Source of the DNA: Aporrectodea caliginosa
Lineage: Eukaryota; Annelida; Clitellata; Crassiclitellata; Lumbricidae
DNA length: 64,000 nt
Reading direction: 5' to 3'
NCBI GenBank assembly: GCA_020284085.1
Contig: JACEVL010001161.1
Location: 2,338,344-2,402,343 of the forward strand
Part shown: piece by piece, positions 57,401 through 64,000 of the stretch
Layout of the letters: every line of letters starts with the position of its first letter
How positions within the stretch are numbered: the stretch's first letter is position 1
Made by a program: the position numbers and the translations under genes
Notes under the pieces: model-generated
Database searches by the model: none
What the model was told of the DNA's origin: nothing
The model's input: the letters and a program-made list of their open reading frames with translations, nothing else

Positions 57401-60400
57401 AGACTGATAGTTTGGTCAGTGGAAAGACTGTGATAGTTTGATCAAGTGGAAAGACTGTGATAGTTTAGTCAAGTGGAAAGACTGTGATAGTTTGATCAGG
57501 TGGAAAGACTGTGATAGTTTGGTCAAGTGGAAAGACTGTGATAGTTTGGTCAAGTGGAAAGACTGTGATAGTTTGATCAAGTGGAAAGACTGTGATAGTT
57601 TGGTCAAGTGGAAAGACTGTGATAGTTTGATCAGGTGGAAAGACTGTGATAGTTTGGTCAAGTGGAAAGACTGTGATAGTTTGGTCAAGTGGAAAGACTG
57701 TGATAGTTTGGTCATGTGGAAAGACTGTGATAGTTTGGTCATGTGGAAAGACTGTGATAGTTTGGTCAAGTGGAAATTCTGATAGTTTGGCCACATGGAA
57801 AGATGTCAGCCGATTATGTCCGAGACAATGCAAGAAGGAAGGAGAAAGAAAGACAAACCAAGCCTATCATGGATAGACGATAGAGCTAGATTTGGACTAC
57901 CCAGAAATGGTCACGATTAGTTAAATTGCTAATCGATTAGACTTAGAATTACCTACTGAAATTTGCTAATCGATTAGCAAAATCTTGTAGCTAATTGATT
58001 AGAATTAGCTGTTTGCCATATCGATTAGCTAATCGATTAGTTAAACTGCCAATGGATTAGAATTACAATTGGCTACTGAAATTTGCTAATCGATTAAAAT
58101 TAGAATTAGCAAAATCTTGTAGCTAATCGATTAAAATTAGAATAAGCTGTTGGTCTAATCAATTAGCTAATCGATTAGAATCTAACTGATTAGTTACCCA
58201 CTTCTCGACTAAACATAAAACAGCGCTAGATCTGACATAAAGCAAAAAAATTTGAGACCATTTATACGTACCCAACTTCACCAAATGACTGAGCTGAATG
58301 ATGACATCACAAACACAACTGACTTTGTGAGTGACAAAAAACTTGCTAATAGAATTGCTATTTATCTAGTCAATTAATGACTTATACAATAAAAATTATA
58401 ATAAAAATTAAAAATAGAATGCATAGAGTAGTCTATCCATTAGCACACTGAATTGTTAACCGAGGTTGGCTGTTAAAATTTCTGCTGAGAAAGGAAGATA
58501 CTTGAAGATTTCTGCTACCACAGCAAGTTAGAAATGTCAGATATTTACAAGCAAGCACAGTATAGAGTAAAGCCAATCTAAATTTTTAAATTAAATAACA
58601 GGAGTCTTCTGTGGCCATAACACATGTGCTTTTTTTAAATTGTCACAGCCACTACTCATTTTTTGTCTACATACAATCAGGTGGCCAGGGTTTGGCTGTA
58701 GGTCACAGTTTCTAAACTTCGCTCACATAATGTACCCCAGATTCGCCTCAAAATGTGTGTCAATAGAACATGAATTCTGACATAACCCAGTTTAATTCAG
58801 ATTTAGACAGTAAGCATTTTATAACGCAAACACACTGCAATACAGTAGTTAACAAAGTTATCTAGACAAGCCGATATCACTGAGGATAAAAGAACACTGC
58901 AGGTCTTACCGGCTGAATTTCAGGTTGATCAACGACAAATGGTTCATCGAGGTCAAGGTCATCGCTTTCATAGAGAACATGAGCAGAGCCAATCGTTAGA
59001 GCATCTATGCCTCTGTCCAGCCAGAAGCCAAATATATCCTGAGATAAAAACATTAAAGACTCAGACACAGCAACACAAGATGCATAAAACTTACACAACC
59101 AGCAAGAAGAGAGTTACATTTCTTTATTACTATATAACATTATATCACTTTAAAATAAAGGGTGGCATTTAGAAGTTTAACCCTTGCGCCACAAGCATCA
59201 TGAACAGCCCTAGCAATCTCATATATTAAGAGCTCTTCCTTCTAATCAACCAGTGGCAACCTGGCATCAGGCTTTTGTGTAAAGCCTCAACTTCCCATAG
59301 TGGAATGCACTGGAGGTATTTCCGACGTTTGGCCTTTTAGGCACTCCTAAGATCCTGGATAAGAGAGAGGTCAGCACATCACAGGACCTGCTGTTTACCA
59401 TCCGGTCTATACTGGTGCCAAGTTCTGACTGCTTAGTTGGAAGAGGCACCAGCACACAAACAACTTGCCCAAGGTCACGATGCAGAGTTCACTCAACAGG
59501 CTCAAACCAGCAGCTGTTCATGACAGGCCAAACATGCTACTACCAAAAAGACCTTCGTGCACCATTCTTTTCTGCATTCTGCACTGATTATGACATCATA
59601 CCTCAGCAGCAGATTAAACCAGATCTGTTGGTTTTCTTCTCAAAGTAAAACAACACTACTTAAAAAAAACCAATATAACAGAATTTCAGACATAGAAAGG
59701 AAAGCTTTGGCCAAAAGGAAACAGAAAATTCTAATGCAAAATGCAGAGCAGCTTATCTTACCAAAAACTCTTTTCTAACAGATGGATTACGATGGTTAAG
59801 ATCTGGCATGGACTCATCATAGTAATGGTAGTAAAATTCCTGTCGCCTGCTATCAAATGTCCAGGCAGAACCCCCATTGCGGCTCACCTAAACTCGCATC
59901 AAACACAAACGCAAACAATTAGCAATTACCTAAAAATTATTAACCTGTTACTATGCACATAATTTATTATACCCAAAAGCACATTTTGACAAGGGAATCA
60001 GAAAAGCTAAAAGAACAATATAACAGAGTTTAAGACACATGATTTAGTTCTTTACAGAGCATCTTGGAGTATTAAATTTTGAAATAGTTACCCAGTCAAT
60101 GGTTACACAGAGCATCTTGGAGTATTAAATTTTGAAATAGTTACCCAGTTAATGGTTACACAGAGCATCTTGGAGTATTAAATTTTGAAATAGTTACCCA
60201 GTTAATGGTTACACAGAGCATCTTGGAGTATTAAATTTTGAAATAGTTACTCAGTTAATGGTTACACAGAGCATCTTGGAGTATTAAATTTTGAAATAGT
60301 TACCCAGTTAATGGTTACACAGAGCATCTTGGAGTATTAAATTTTGAAATAGTTACCCAGTTAATGGTTACACAGAGCTTCTTGGGAGTATTAAATTTTG

Positions 60401-62980
60401 AAATAGTTACCCAGTTAATGGTTACACAGAGCATCTTGGAGTATTAAATTTTGAAATAGTTACCCAGTTGTTTGGTGGTAGTCTTGTGCCATTGGCCAGA
60501 GAAATTCCCTTGTGCCAAACATAGTAGTTCTCATAACCAGTGCTGCCACCTAGTTGACTACTCTTAAACCATCGATGTTGTCGACTGGTATGGTTGGGAA
60601 TCACTTCTATGACAACTTTTATGCCTACAAGAACAGAAAGCATTCCTCAAATACAATACTCAAATTCATATTTCTCAATTTTATCCATTGTTTTCAAAAC
60701 CTTTGCTGAACAATATCCATATATATTAAATTGGGCTCTATTCAACACACAGGATAAATGAGCCTAATAATGCATCAACATTGATTTTAAGTTGTATAAC
60801 AGGATTTCTCAACTGGCTGTACCTATCTAGAAATTCTTATCTGGCTAGCCAAACTAATAAGGATAAATCACAGCTTGCAACAATAAATAATTAAAGATCA
60901 GCGGTGTTAACCATTAAACCATGATAATGGATACCTCTATCATGCAGTTCTTGGACAAGTTTCTCAAAGTCTGTAAGAGTTCCATACTTGAAGTGAACTG
61001 CCTTGAAATTTGTGACATCTCGTCCAAAGTCCTCAAATGGAGACTCAAAGAAGCAGCTGAACAAAACTGCATCGACTCCAAGGTAGGTGATATGATCCAA
61101 CCGCTGTCTGATGCCTAGTAAATATAAATTCATGCATGATATAAAAATTTGTTTTCTTTATAACTATCACATATTATGTATTCTGTAAAGTAAGTATTTA
61201 GAAATTATTTAAGTAATTAAATAACTACATTTATTTTGAGCAAATGTATAAAAATAATTTCCTGCATCAATTAACTGATCAGAGTCTTCTTTATAATACA
61301 CTGTCTATGATAAGGTGCTAAGCTGTTTTCATATGGAGCCTAAACTGTAAATTAAGGCATTGTAACGAAACGTTTACTGCTACATAAAGATATCCCAAGG
61401 TCGACTATTACAGTCAAGGCCAGATTTACAGTGATGTGTCGAATCTATAAGCTTATACATATAATATATTGTTACAGATAATCAGGGTTGGCAAGTTGTT
61501 GCCAGCCACCGGTTATAACCGGTTATTGCCATGGCTATAACCGTCCCGGCAACAACCTCTTGGCAACAATCTCTTGGCAAAAATAGAAACTATTAATTAT
61601 TGTGGTAATAAAATATGGAATCTTCACAGTTAGCTTCATTTTTATTTCATATGGCTTGCTACTTTACAGAGTAGATTGATTTAAATATATCATGATTTCA
61701 ATCAGTCAAGTTTTTCCTAATAAAATCACCTGATTCAAAAAACCAGTATAATTTCTTCCTAATAAAAGTCATTTACAAGTTTTATAGACGTACAGTCAAT
61801 ATCGAATGGTGTAATTATGAATTAGAAATTTTGCCAAACCACTGGCTTCTATACACTCACTACTCTTAAATTATATACTACCAGGTAAGTATATTGAAAA
61901 GGCAATGTCCCTGTTGACCTGAATATTACTATTGCAGTGCAAATGGCAGTTTATTTTGAAGTAGTTGAACTGTAGGTCAGAATTTTTTATCTTGATCTCA
62001 TATAGTTGACTTTAACTGTATTTTTACTATGGAGTAATATAGATTTACTACAGTAGTTTTGATTTCTCACAAGAAACCTTTATGATGACTATGCAGTCTG
62101 TGCAGTGAAATAAGAGTTTCATTTGTTTTGCCTTTACTTTGGAAAAAATTGGCCATAACTGGTTATAACCGGCAACAACTGGCAATAACCGGTTATTGCC
62201 AACGTCCCGGCAATAATAGGTTGTTGCCGGCATTAACCCAACCCTGCAGATAATACATGCAGATAGAAATACAGTCTCAAGTAATGTACACCTCAAGGCC
62301 ATGTGTAACACAATCAAAAGTTTGCCATGAGGTCAAGGACATACTCTAATGTCTCCAACTATGTTATGTACGTACGTATTTACACATTTTCGAATGTGAC
62401 CATATGTGTTGCACATAAAAGCTCCTATTTCAAAGAAACTATTGGAAATAAATGTTCAACTACCATTAATATCACCAATTCCGTCTCCATCTGAATCCTG
62501 AAAGGAACGAACGTAGATGTGATAAACGACACCCTTTCGCCACCACAGCTCAGGTGAAGCATTCTTCTCGTCAAATCCAAACTCCTCCTTCAGCCTTTCC
62601 AGTTGCTTCGTGTTATACCAGTTGACGACAATCACGAACAGACCAACAAGACCGATGACCAAGAAATATATGGCACCTTGACTAAGCAGCGGCTTTAGAT
62701 TCGCCTGAGCACGAAGTGCCTGTAATTCTTTCTCTCGGTCTTCAGAAGAGTCAGAGTCATTTTCGTATTCTTTCAACAGCTGAAGAAAGTTCGGATCGTT
62801 AAAGTCAAGCTCAGGCAGCGGGACATCGATATTGGTCGAATCGGACGGACAAGGGGGCACCACATAGCGACTGTTGTTCACGAGTCTCTTGCGGGGGGCC
62901 GCCGCTTGCACAAAACACTTCGTTGAATTCTTCGCTGAATCATATTCCCGCATTAGACTCTCAAACTCCGGGTCAGACAT
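51033..62980 (-). CDS. SLC3A1: SLC3 family amino-acid transporter heavy chain (rBAT/4F2hc-like), complete gene of ten coding exons
   Basis: Joining exons 62464-62980, 60935-61114, 60464-60624, 59762-59887, 58910-59038, 55750-55865, 55240-55426, 54055-54240, 53054-53188 and 51033-51404 gives 2,109 nt: 702 residues plus stop, with all phases agreeing and all introns GT..AG. Human rBAT is about 685 residues. Order: acidic cytoplasmic tail (1-100), one hydrophobic helix (about 102-121), then an amylase-like barrel starting LWWRKGVVYHIYVRSF, with DSDGDGIGD, IPNHTS, LPPNNW, MPDLNHRNP and SYYGDEIGL, and a beta C-terminal domain. Known family role: type II membrane glycoprotein that brings an SLC7 light subunit to the plasma membrane. 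The PPNNW-containing subdomain favours rBAT over vertebrate 4F2hc, but the A1/A2 assignment is uncertain. The nucleophile Asp position reads Gly (ALTIGSAHV), as expected for a non-enzymatic member. No cysteine lies between helix and barrel. NHT, NGT and NDT sequons are visible in the ectodomain. Confidence 0.95.
51905..52065 (-). mobile_element. Decayed tRNA-derived SINE in SLC3 intron 9
   Basis: Carries the AAGGACTTGCTCAAAGTCCC body common to the other SINEs (complement orientation) and a worn tRNA-like head at the 52,060 end. The low-coordinate end has a TTAATAAATGCATAA-type tail. A MITE follows directly. Confidence 0.5.
52072..52518. mobile_element. MITE with 24-bp perfect TIRs in SLC3 intron 9
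   Basis: GGGGCCGTCCATAAAGTACG TCAC at one end and the exact complement at the other. TAT flanks both sides (52,069-52,071 and 52,519-52,521). Subterminal G-runs and a second internal GTGTGACGTACTTTA block suggest nested ends. It shares its first 14 bases with the 71-bp element at 29.8 kb. No coding. Confidence 0.8.
53054..53188 (-). CDS. SLC3A1: SLC3 exon 9 (GPMHW, end of barrel)
   Basis: 45 codons between acceptor ATTTTAG|AAT and donor GTTGAG|GTATCA, phase 0 to 0. It encodes NLHFDRERDFVRGPMHWSSQ, then AGFTGGSSPWLPLHSSFRDV. This corresponds to the family pattern R(S/T)PMQW...AGF...WLP...VNV. Confidence 0.92.
53190..54050. other. SLC3 intron 8, nothing further recognised
   Basis: AT-rich intron with short A/T runs. 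58,210-58,905 (intron 5) and 59,040-59,760 (intron 4) are the same apart from a possible SINE at 59,200-59,520. Confidence 0.45.
54055..54240 (-). CDS. SLC3A1: SLC3 exon 8 (SYYGDEIGL)
   Basis: Acceptor TTTCTAG|TTG, 62 codons. It carries LSSPDYKRVTRSKKD, LPGGVVSYYGDEIGLREIQL and AADPQGRHIGP. YYGDEIG is a hallmark of the amylase/SLC3 barrel. The donor chosen is GGACCA|GTCAGT. It is a weak GTCAGT site, picked because it alone gives phase 0 into exon 9 and continues the DPQ...RDP alignment of the family. Confidence 0.88.
54597..54770 (-). mobile_element. LINE C-terminal fragment in SLC3 intron 7
   Basis: Minus strand reads DWLHVEFIIRFKLACLTYKA then LNKSTASILQPLLSARPT, the conserved LHWLPVxxRIxFKLxxLTYKAL block of L2/CR1 elements. 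Sequence above 54,770 in the same frame is not recognisable. Confidence 0.7.
54915..55000 (-). mobile_element. Reversed LINE/SINE 3' end
   Basis: (ATTC)n then GAATTTATATAGCGCCCCTT and CTCAGAAGCGCTCTGAGTC, the complementary L2-style terminus. Lies in SLC3 intron 7. Confidence 0.45.
55240..55426 (-). CDS. SLC3A1: SLC3 exon 7
   Basis: Acceptor TTATGGCAG|AGG, donor TGGATG|GTGAGT, 187 nt, phase 2 to 0. It encodes GLLVDVGNDTFMDIIKYYFT and then WMSRLPEEHETLWM. It contains three cysteines (one in LCYALV, two in CGGRC) that could form local disulfides. The amylase acid/base Glu is not retained. The NDT sequon is a possible glycosylation site. Confidence 0.9.
55750..55865 (-). CDS. SLC3A1: SLC3 exon 6
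   Basis: Acceptor GTGTAAAG|GGT, donor CGCAAAAT|GTAAGC, 116 nt, phase 0 to 2. It encodes GSYQSVSHIYTEDQPDLHDF then LGSWREFIETYSMKSGRK. The EDQPDLHDFLGSWR segment matches the SLC3 pattern DQPEVHDVLRSWR. Confidence 0.9.
55922..56150 (-). mobile_element. tRNA-derived SINE, GCGGTGGT family, in SLC3 intron 5
   Basis: Same head and B box as the 22.3-kb copy, ending GGGGCGCTATAACAAGTG plus (ATACA)n. A TTGTATTG run also lies beyond the head at 56,152, so both ends carry pentamers. It lies just 5' (by gene direction) of exon 6. Confidence 0.78.
56270..57780 (+). repeat. 27-bp minisatellite, about 57 copies, in SLC3 intron 5
   Basis: Unit AGACTGTGATAGTTTGGTCA AGTGGAA. The 56,270-56,625 block is uniform 27-mers. 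From 56,626 on it mixes with 25-bp (GTG missing), 24-bp and CTG variants in a block pattern, then becomes 27-mers again from 57,420. Because 27 is divisible by three, frames on both strands stay open; none is a gene. Confidence 0.97.
57902..58206. mobile_element. hAT-like MITE, ATTAGCTAATCGATTAG interior, in SLC3 intron 5
   Basis: Starts CAGAAATGGTCACGATTAG and ends GATTAGTTACCCACTTCTC. The interior is built of CTAATCGATTAG palindromes. Flanking GACTACCC and GACTAAAC agree at 6 of 8, which suggests an eroded target duplication. It abuts the 27-bp minisatellite region. Confidence 0.55.
58910..59038 (-). CDS. SLC3A1: SLC3 exon 5 (dead nucleophile region)
   Basis: Acceptor TTATCTCAG|GAT, donor CAGCCG|GTAAGA, 43 codons, phase 0 to 0. 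It encodes DIFGFWLDRGIDALTIGSAH and then an acidic loop. The aligned rBAT segment is FWLTKGVDGFSLDAVKF, so the amylase nucleophile Asp is Gly here. The family is non-catalytic, so this supports SLC3 rather than a maltase. Confidence 0.92.
59762..59887 (-). CDS. SLC3A1: SLC3 exon 4 (subdomain B end, PDLNHRNP)
   Basis: Exactly 42 codons, phase 0 to 0, acceptor TTTAG|GTG and donor TTTTTG|GTAAGA. It reads VSRNGGSAWTFDSRRQEFYY and then MPDLNHRNPSVRKEFL. This corresponds to the rBAT stretch from NNW to FRNPDVQEEI. The exon lies too deep between stops to be obvious without splice logic. Confidence 0.92.
60054..60464 (-). repeat. 53-bp minisatellite of the SLC3 exon 3 splice donor
   Basis: Eight units at 53-bp period (one 54), aligned by GAAATAGTTA at 60,081, 60,134, 60,187, 60,240, 60,293, 60,346, 60,400 and 60,453. 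On the gene strand each reads AACTGG|GTAACTATTTC at the join. One copy has a C-to-T change on the plus strand that makes CTGA|GTAACT. The unit nearest the exon is the real donor. Confidence 0.95.
60464..60624 (-). CDS. SLC3A1: SLC3 exon 3 (IPNHTS region; donor is amplified)
   Basis: Acceptor TTCTTGTAG|GC, donor CAACTGG|GTAACT, 161 nt, ending on a codon boundary. It encodes GIKVVIEVIPNHTSRQHRWF through YENYYVWHKG and LPPNNW, matching the amylase-family NHTS and PPNNW landmarks. The last six exon bases and the donor recur seven more times in the intron as a 53-bp tandem repeat. Confidence 0.93.
60935..61114 (-). CDS. SLC3A1: SLC3 exon 2 (first barrel strands)
   Basis: Acceptor TTTACTAG|GC, donor GATAGAG|GTATCC, 180 nt, phase 1 to phase 1. 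It encodes GIRQRLDHITYLGVDAVLFS and continues to FEKLVQELHDRG. This aligns with the rBAT stretch that follows the DSNKDGNGDLKG motif in order and spacing. Confidence 0.93.
61483..62246. mobile_element. hAT-like MITE with perfect 8-bp target duplication, in SLC3 intron 1
   Basis: Starts CAGGGTTGGCAAGTTGTTGCC (first 20 bases quoted region) and ends GGCATTAACCCAACCCTG. CAGATAAT occurs on both sides (61,475-61,482 and 62,247-62,254). Subterminal blocks are repeats of GGCAATAACCGGTTATTGCC-like palindromes. The middle is ordinary AT-rich DNA without coding. Confidence 0.88.
62464..62980 (-). CDS. SLC3A1: SLC3 exon 1: cytoplasmic tail, membrane helix, start of barrel
   Basis: Starts at the ATG complementary to 62978-62980 and encodes residues 1-172 plus one base. 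The N-terminal 100 residues are hydrophilic and acidic. They carry two copies of a DPxFxxLxxEY motif (residues 3-13 and 62-72). A helix of about 20 residues (AIYFLVIGLVGLFVIVV) is followed by a charged linker with no Cys, then the barrel entry ending DSDGDGIGDIN. The donor is ATTAATG|GTAGTT, phase 1. About 200 bp upstream there is no obvious TATA box. Confidence 0.93.
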
Positions 62981-63344
62981 TTCTTATGCACGATGATTCT
63001 ATTTGTGTTAATTAAAGACACATTTTTTAAATAATTATTACAACTTCATCAGCTCCGTCATTATTTACCATTAATCAATATAATATCAATGCCTTTCAAC
63101 TGCACTACAGACCATAGACTACTTATATTGAATTTGAGTCTAATGTCTAACGGAACGCCGGAAGCAATGGATTTTGGGATTTTTGGCGTAACCCGCTATA
63201 CCATACAATACAATACAAATGAAAATTTATAGCGCGCTTTAACAGGACAGGTCTTGCAAGAGAGCGCGTTTTGCTACATTCTTAGTCGTATTGGAAGGTG
63301 AACAGATGATTTTTAATTTTGTTTTAAACTGAGCAACAGAATGA

Positions 63345-63345
63345 T

Positions 63346-63384
<39 letters not shown>

Positions 63385-63600
63385 TCTTTTCTTTAATTTA
63401 GCGCCTGACAAACGCAATGCGCTGTACATTTACATGTTATGCAATTGAAACAATCTTAACTAGTTAACTACTAACAGAACAGACAGCTTGTAATACACGG
63501 CGCTAATAGCAGCCTACAAAGCAAATCCGCCCTAACGGGGCTCGAACTCGGTACCTCTCGCACTCTTCGCCAGATGTTATCCAACGCGCCACCGGACCCC
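63345..63600 (-). mobile_element. tRNA-derived SINE with (TTA)n tail
   Basis: Minus strand starts GGGGTCCGGTGGCGCGTTGG, with B box GAGTTCGAGCCCCG. The body contains GCGCTGTACATT-complementary sequence, and the element ends in (TTA)n at about 63,345-63,383. It lies upstream of the SLC3 start. Confidence 0.6.
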
Positions 63601-63654
63601 CCCCCAAATGTGCACTGTCGAACCGAAGTTGGAAGACTGTTCCATTCTTAAGGG

Positions 63655-63785
63655 TCCTGAAACCTCTGCCCCCTTCGTTACGCCACGATGTAGAACGACG
63701 ATAAGGGTTGCAGGCTGCAGCGTCGATGAAGGAAGACCGGATAGGACAGAATTGCAGTAGTCGAGGACTCGAGGCGAGAGATGAC
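63655..63785 (-). mobile_element. LINE RT C-terminal fragment
   Basis: Minus strand reads SPRVLDYCNSVLSGLPSSTL then QPATLIVVLHRGVTKGAEVS, the (S)RLDYCNSVLSGLP block of L2-like elements. Confidence 0.6.
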
Positions 63786-63798
63786 GAGAGCTTGGATG

Positions 63799-64000
63799 CA
63801 GGGTTGCCAGGTCGTCGCGAAAAGCGCGAGTTGGGCTACTTTTCAATGCGCTCGCGAATGAAAATTTCGTCCTCGCGACCTCGCGACCTCACGATATTTG
63901 GGCTACTTTTGAATTGCCCCGCAGTCGCGACGGCGACATTATGAATTCTCATAAATTTACCGCATTAGGCTACTTGGTCACTCTTACTGGCTACTATTCT
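63799..64000. mobile_element. Possible hAT-like element cut by window end
   Basis: CAGGGTTGCCAGGTCGTCGC begins a stretch of repeated CTCGCGACC and GGGCTACTTTT words, in the style of the elements at 44-62 kb. The other end is outside the window. Confidence 0.4.

Noticed and set aside
56270..60464. CRISPR-like regular repeats (27 bp and 53 bp)
   Set aside because: No unique spacers of constant length, no cas genes, and a eukaryotic exon-intron context. They are tandem minisatellites.

Overview
The window is eukaryotic and most likely from a marine invertebrate, probably a non-vertebrate deuterostome such as an echinoderm. That placement is an inference from repeat style: many TAGGCCTA words, L2/CR1-group LINEs, tRNA-derived SINEs and long tetranucleotide arrays. 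Genes are split by introns with GT..AG ends, and most of the DNA is repeats.

Two conserved genes are supported at exon level. On the plus strand, at about 31.2-39.1 kb, lie the 3' coding exons of a SCHIP1 (schwannomin-interacting protein 1) orthologue: exons at 31,198-31,278, 33,103-33,160, about 34,303-34,440 and 38,973-39,066 or 39,103. Its acidic upstream part was not found. A 233-codon open exon candidate at 6,261-6,959 has a compatible splice phase and might be a distant first exon, but this is unproven. On the minus strand, ten exons between 62,980 and 51,033 give a complete 702-residue SLC3 family amino-acid transporter heavy chain (rBAT/4F2hc type). It has a cytoplasmic tail, one membrane helix and an amylase-like ectodomain with lost catalytic residues. 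The two genes converge on a gene-poor stretch at about 39-51 kb.

The rest is mobile DNA and simple repeats. About a dozen LINE remnants are present. The best preserved is antisense at 8.5-10.4 kb, with a reverse transcriptase reading frame open for about 1.7 kb. There are several tRNA-headed SINEs; one family has four good copies. Non-autonomous DNA transposons include two hAT-like elements with perfect 8-bp target duplications, two elements sharing a GGGCCGTCCATAAA end, and one nested in a LINE tail. Many minisatellites are present.

The most unusual signal is that each conserved gene has one 5' splice site that has been tandemly amplified together with its exon edge: SLC3 exon 3 (8 copies of a 53-bp unit) and the third SCHIP1 exon (about 6 copies of a 31-36-bp unit). 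In addition, the last SCHIP1 exon sits between a (GTAT)n and an (ATAC)n array. These would be complementary in the transcript and could loop the exon out. All calls were made by eye, with no database search.
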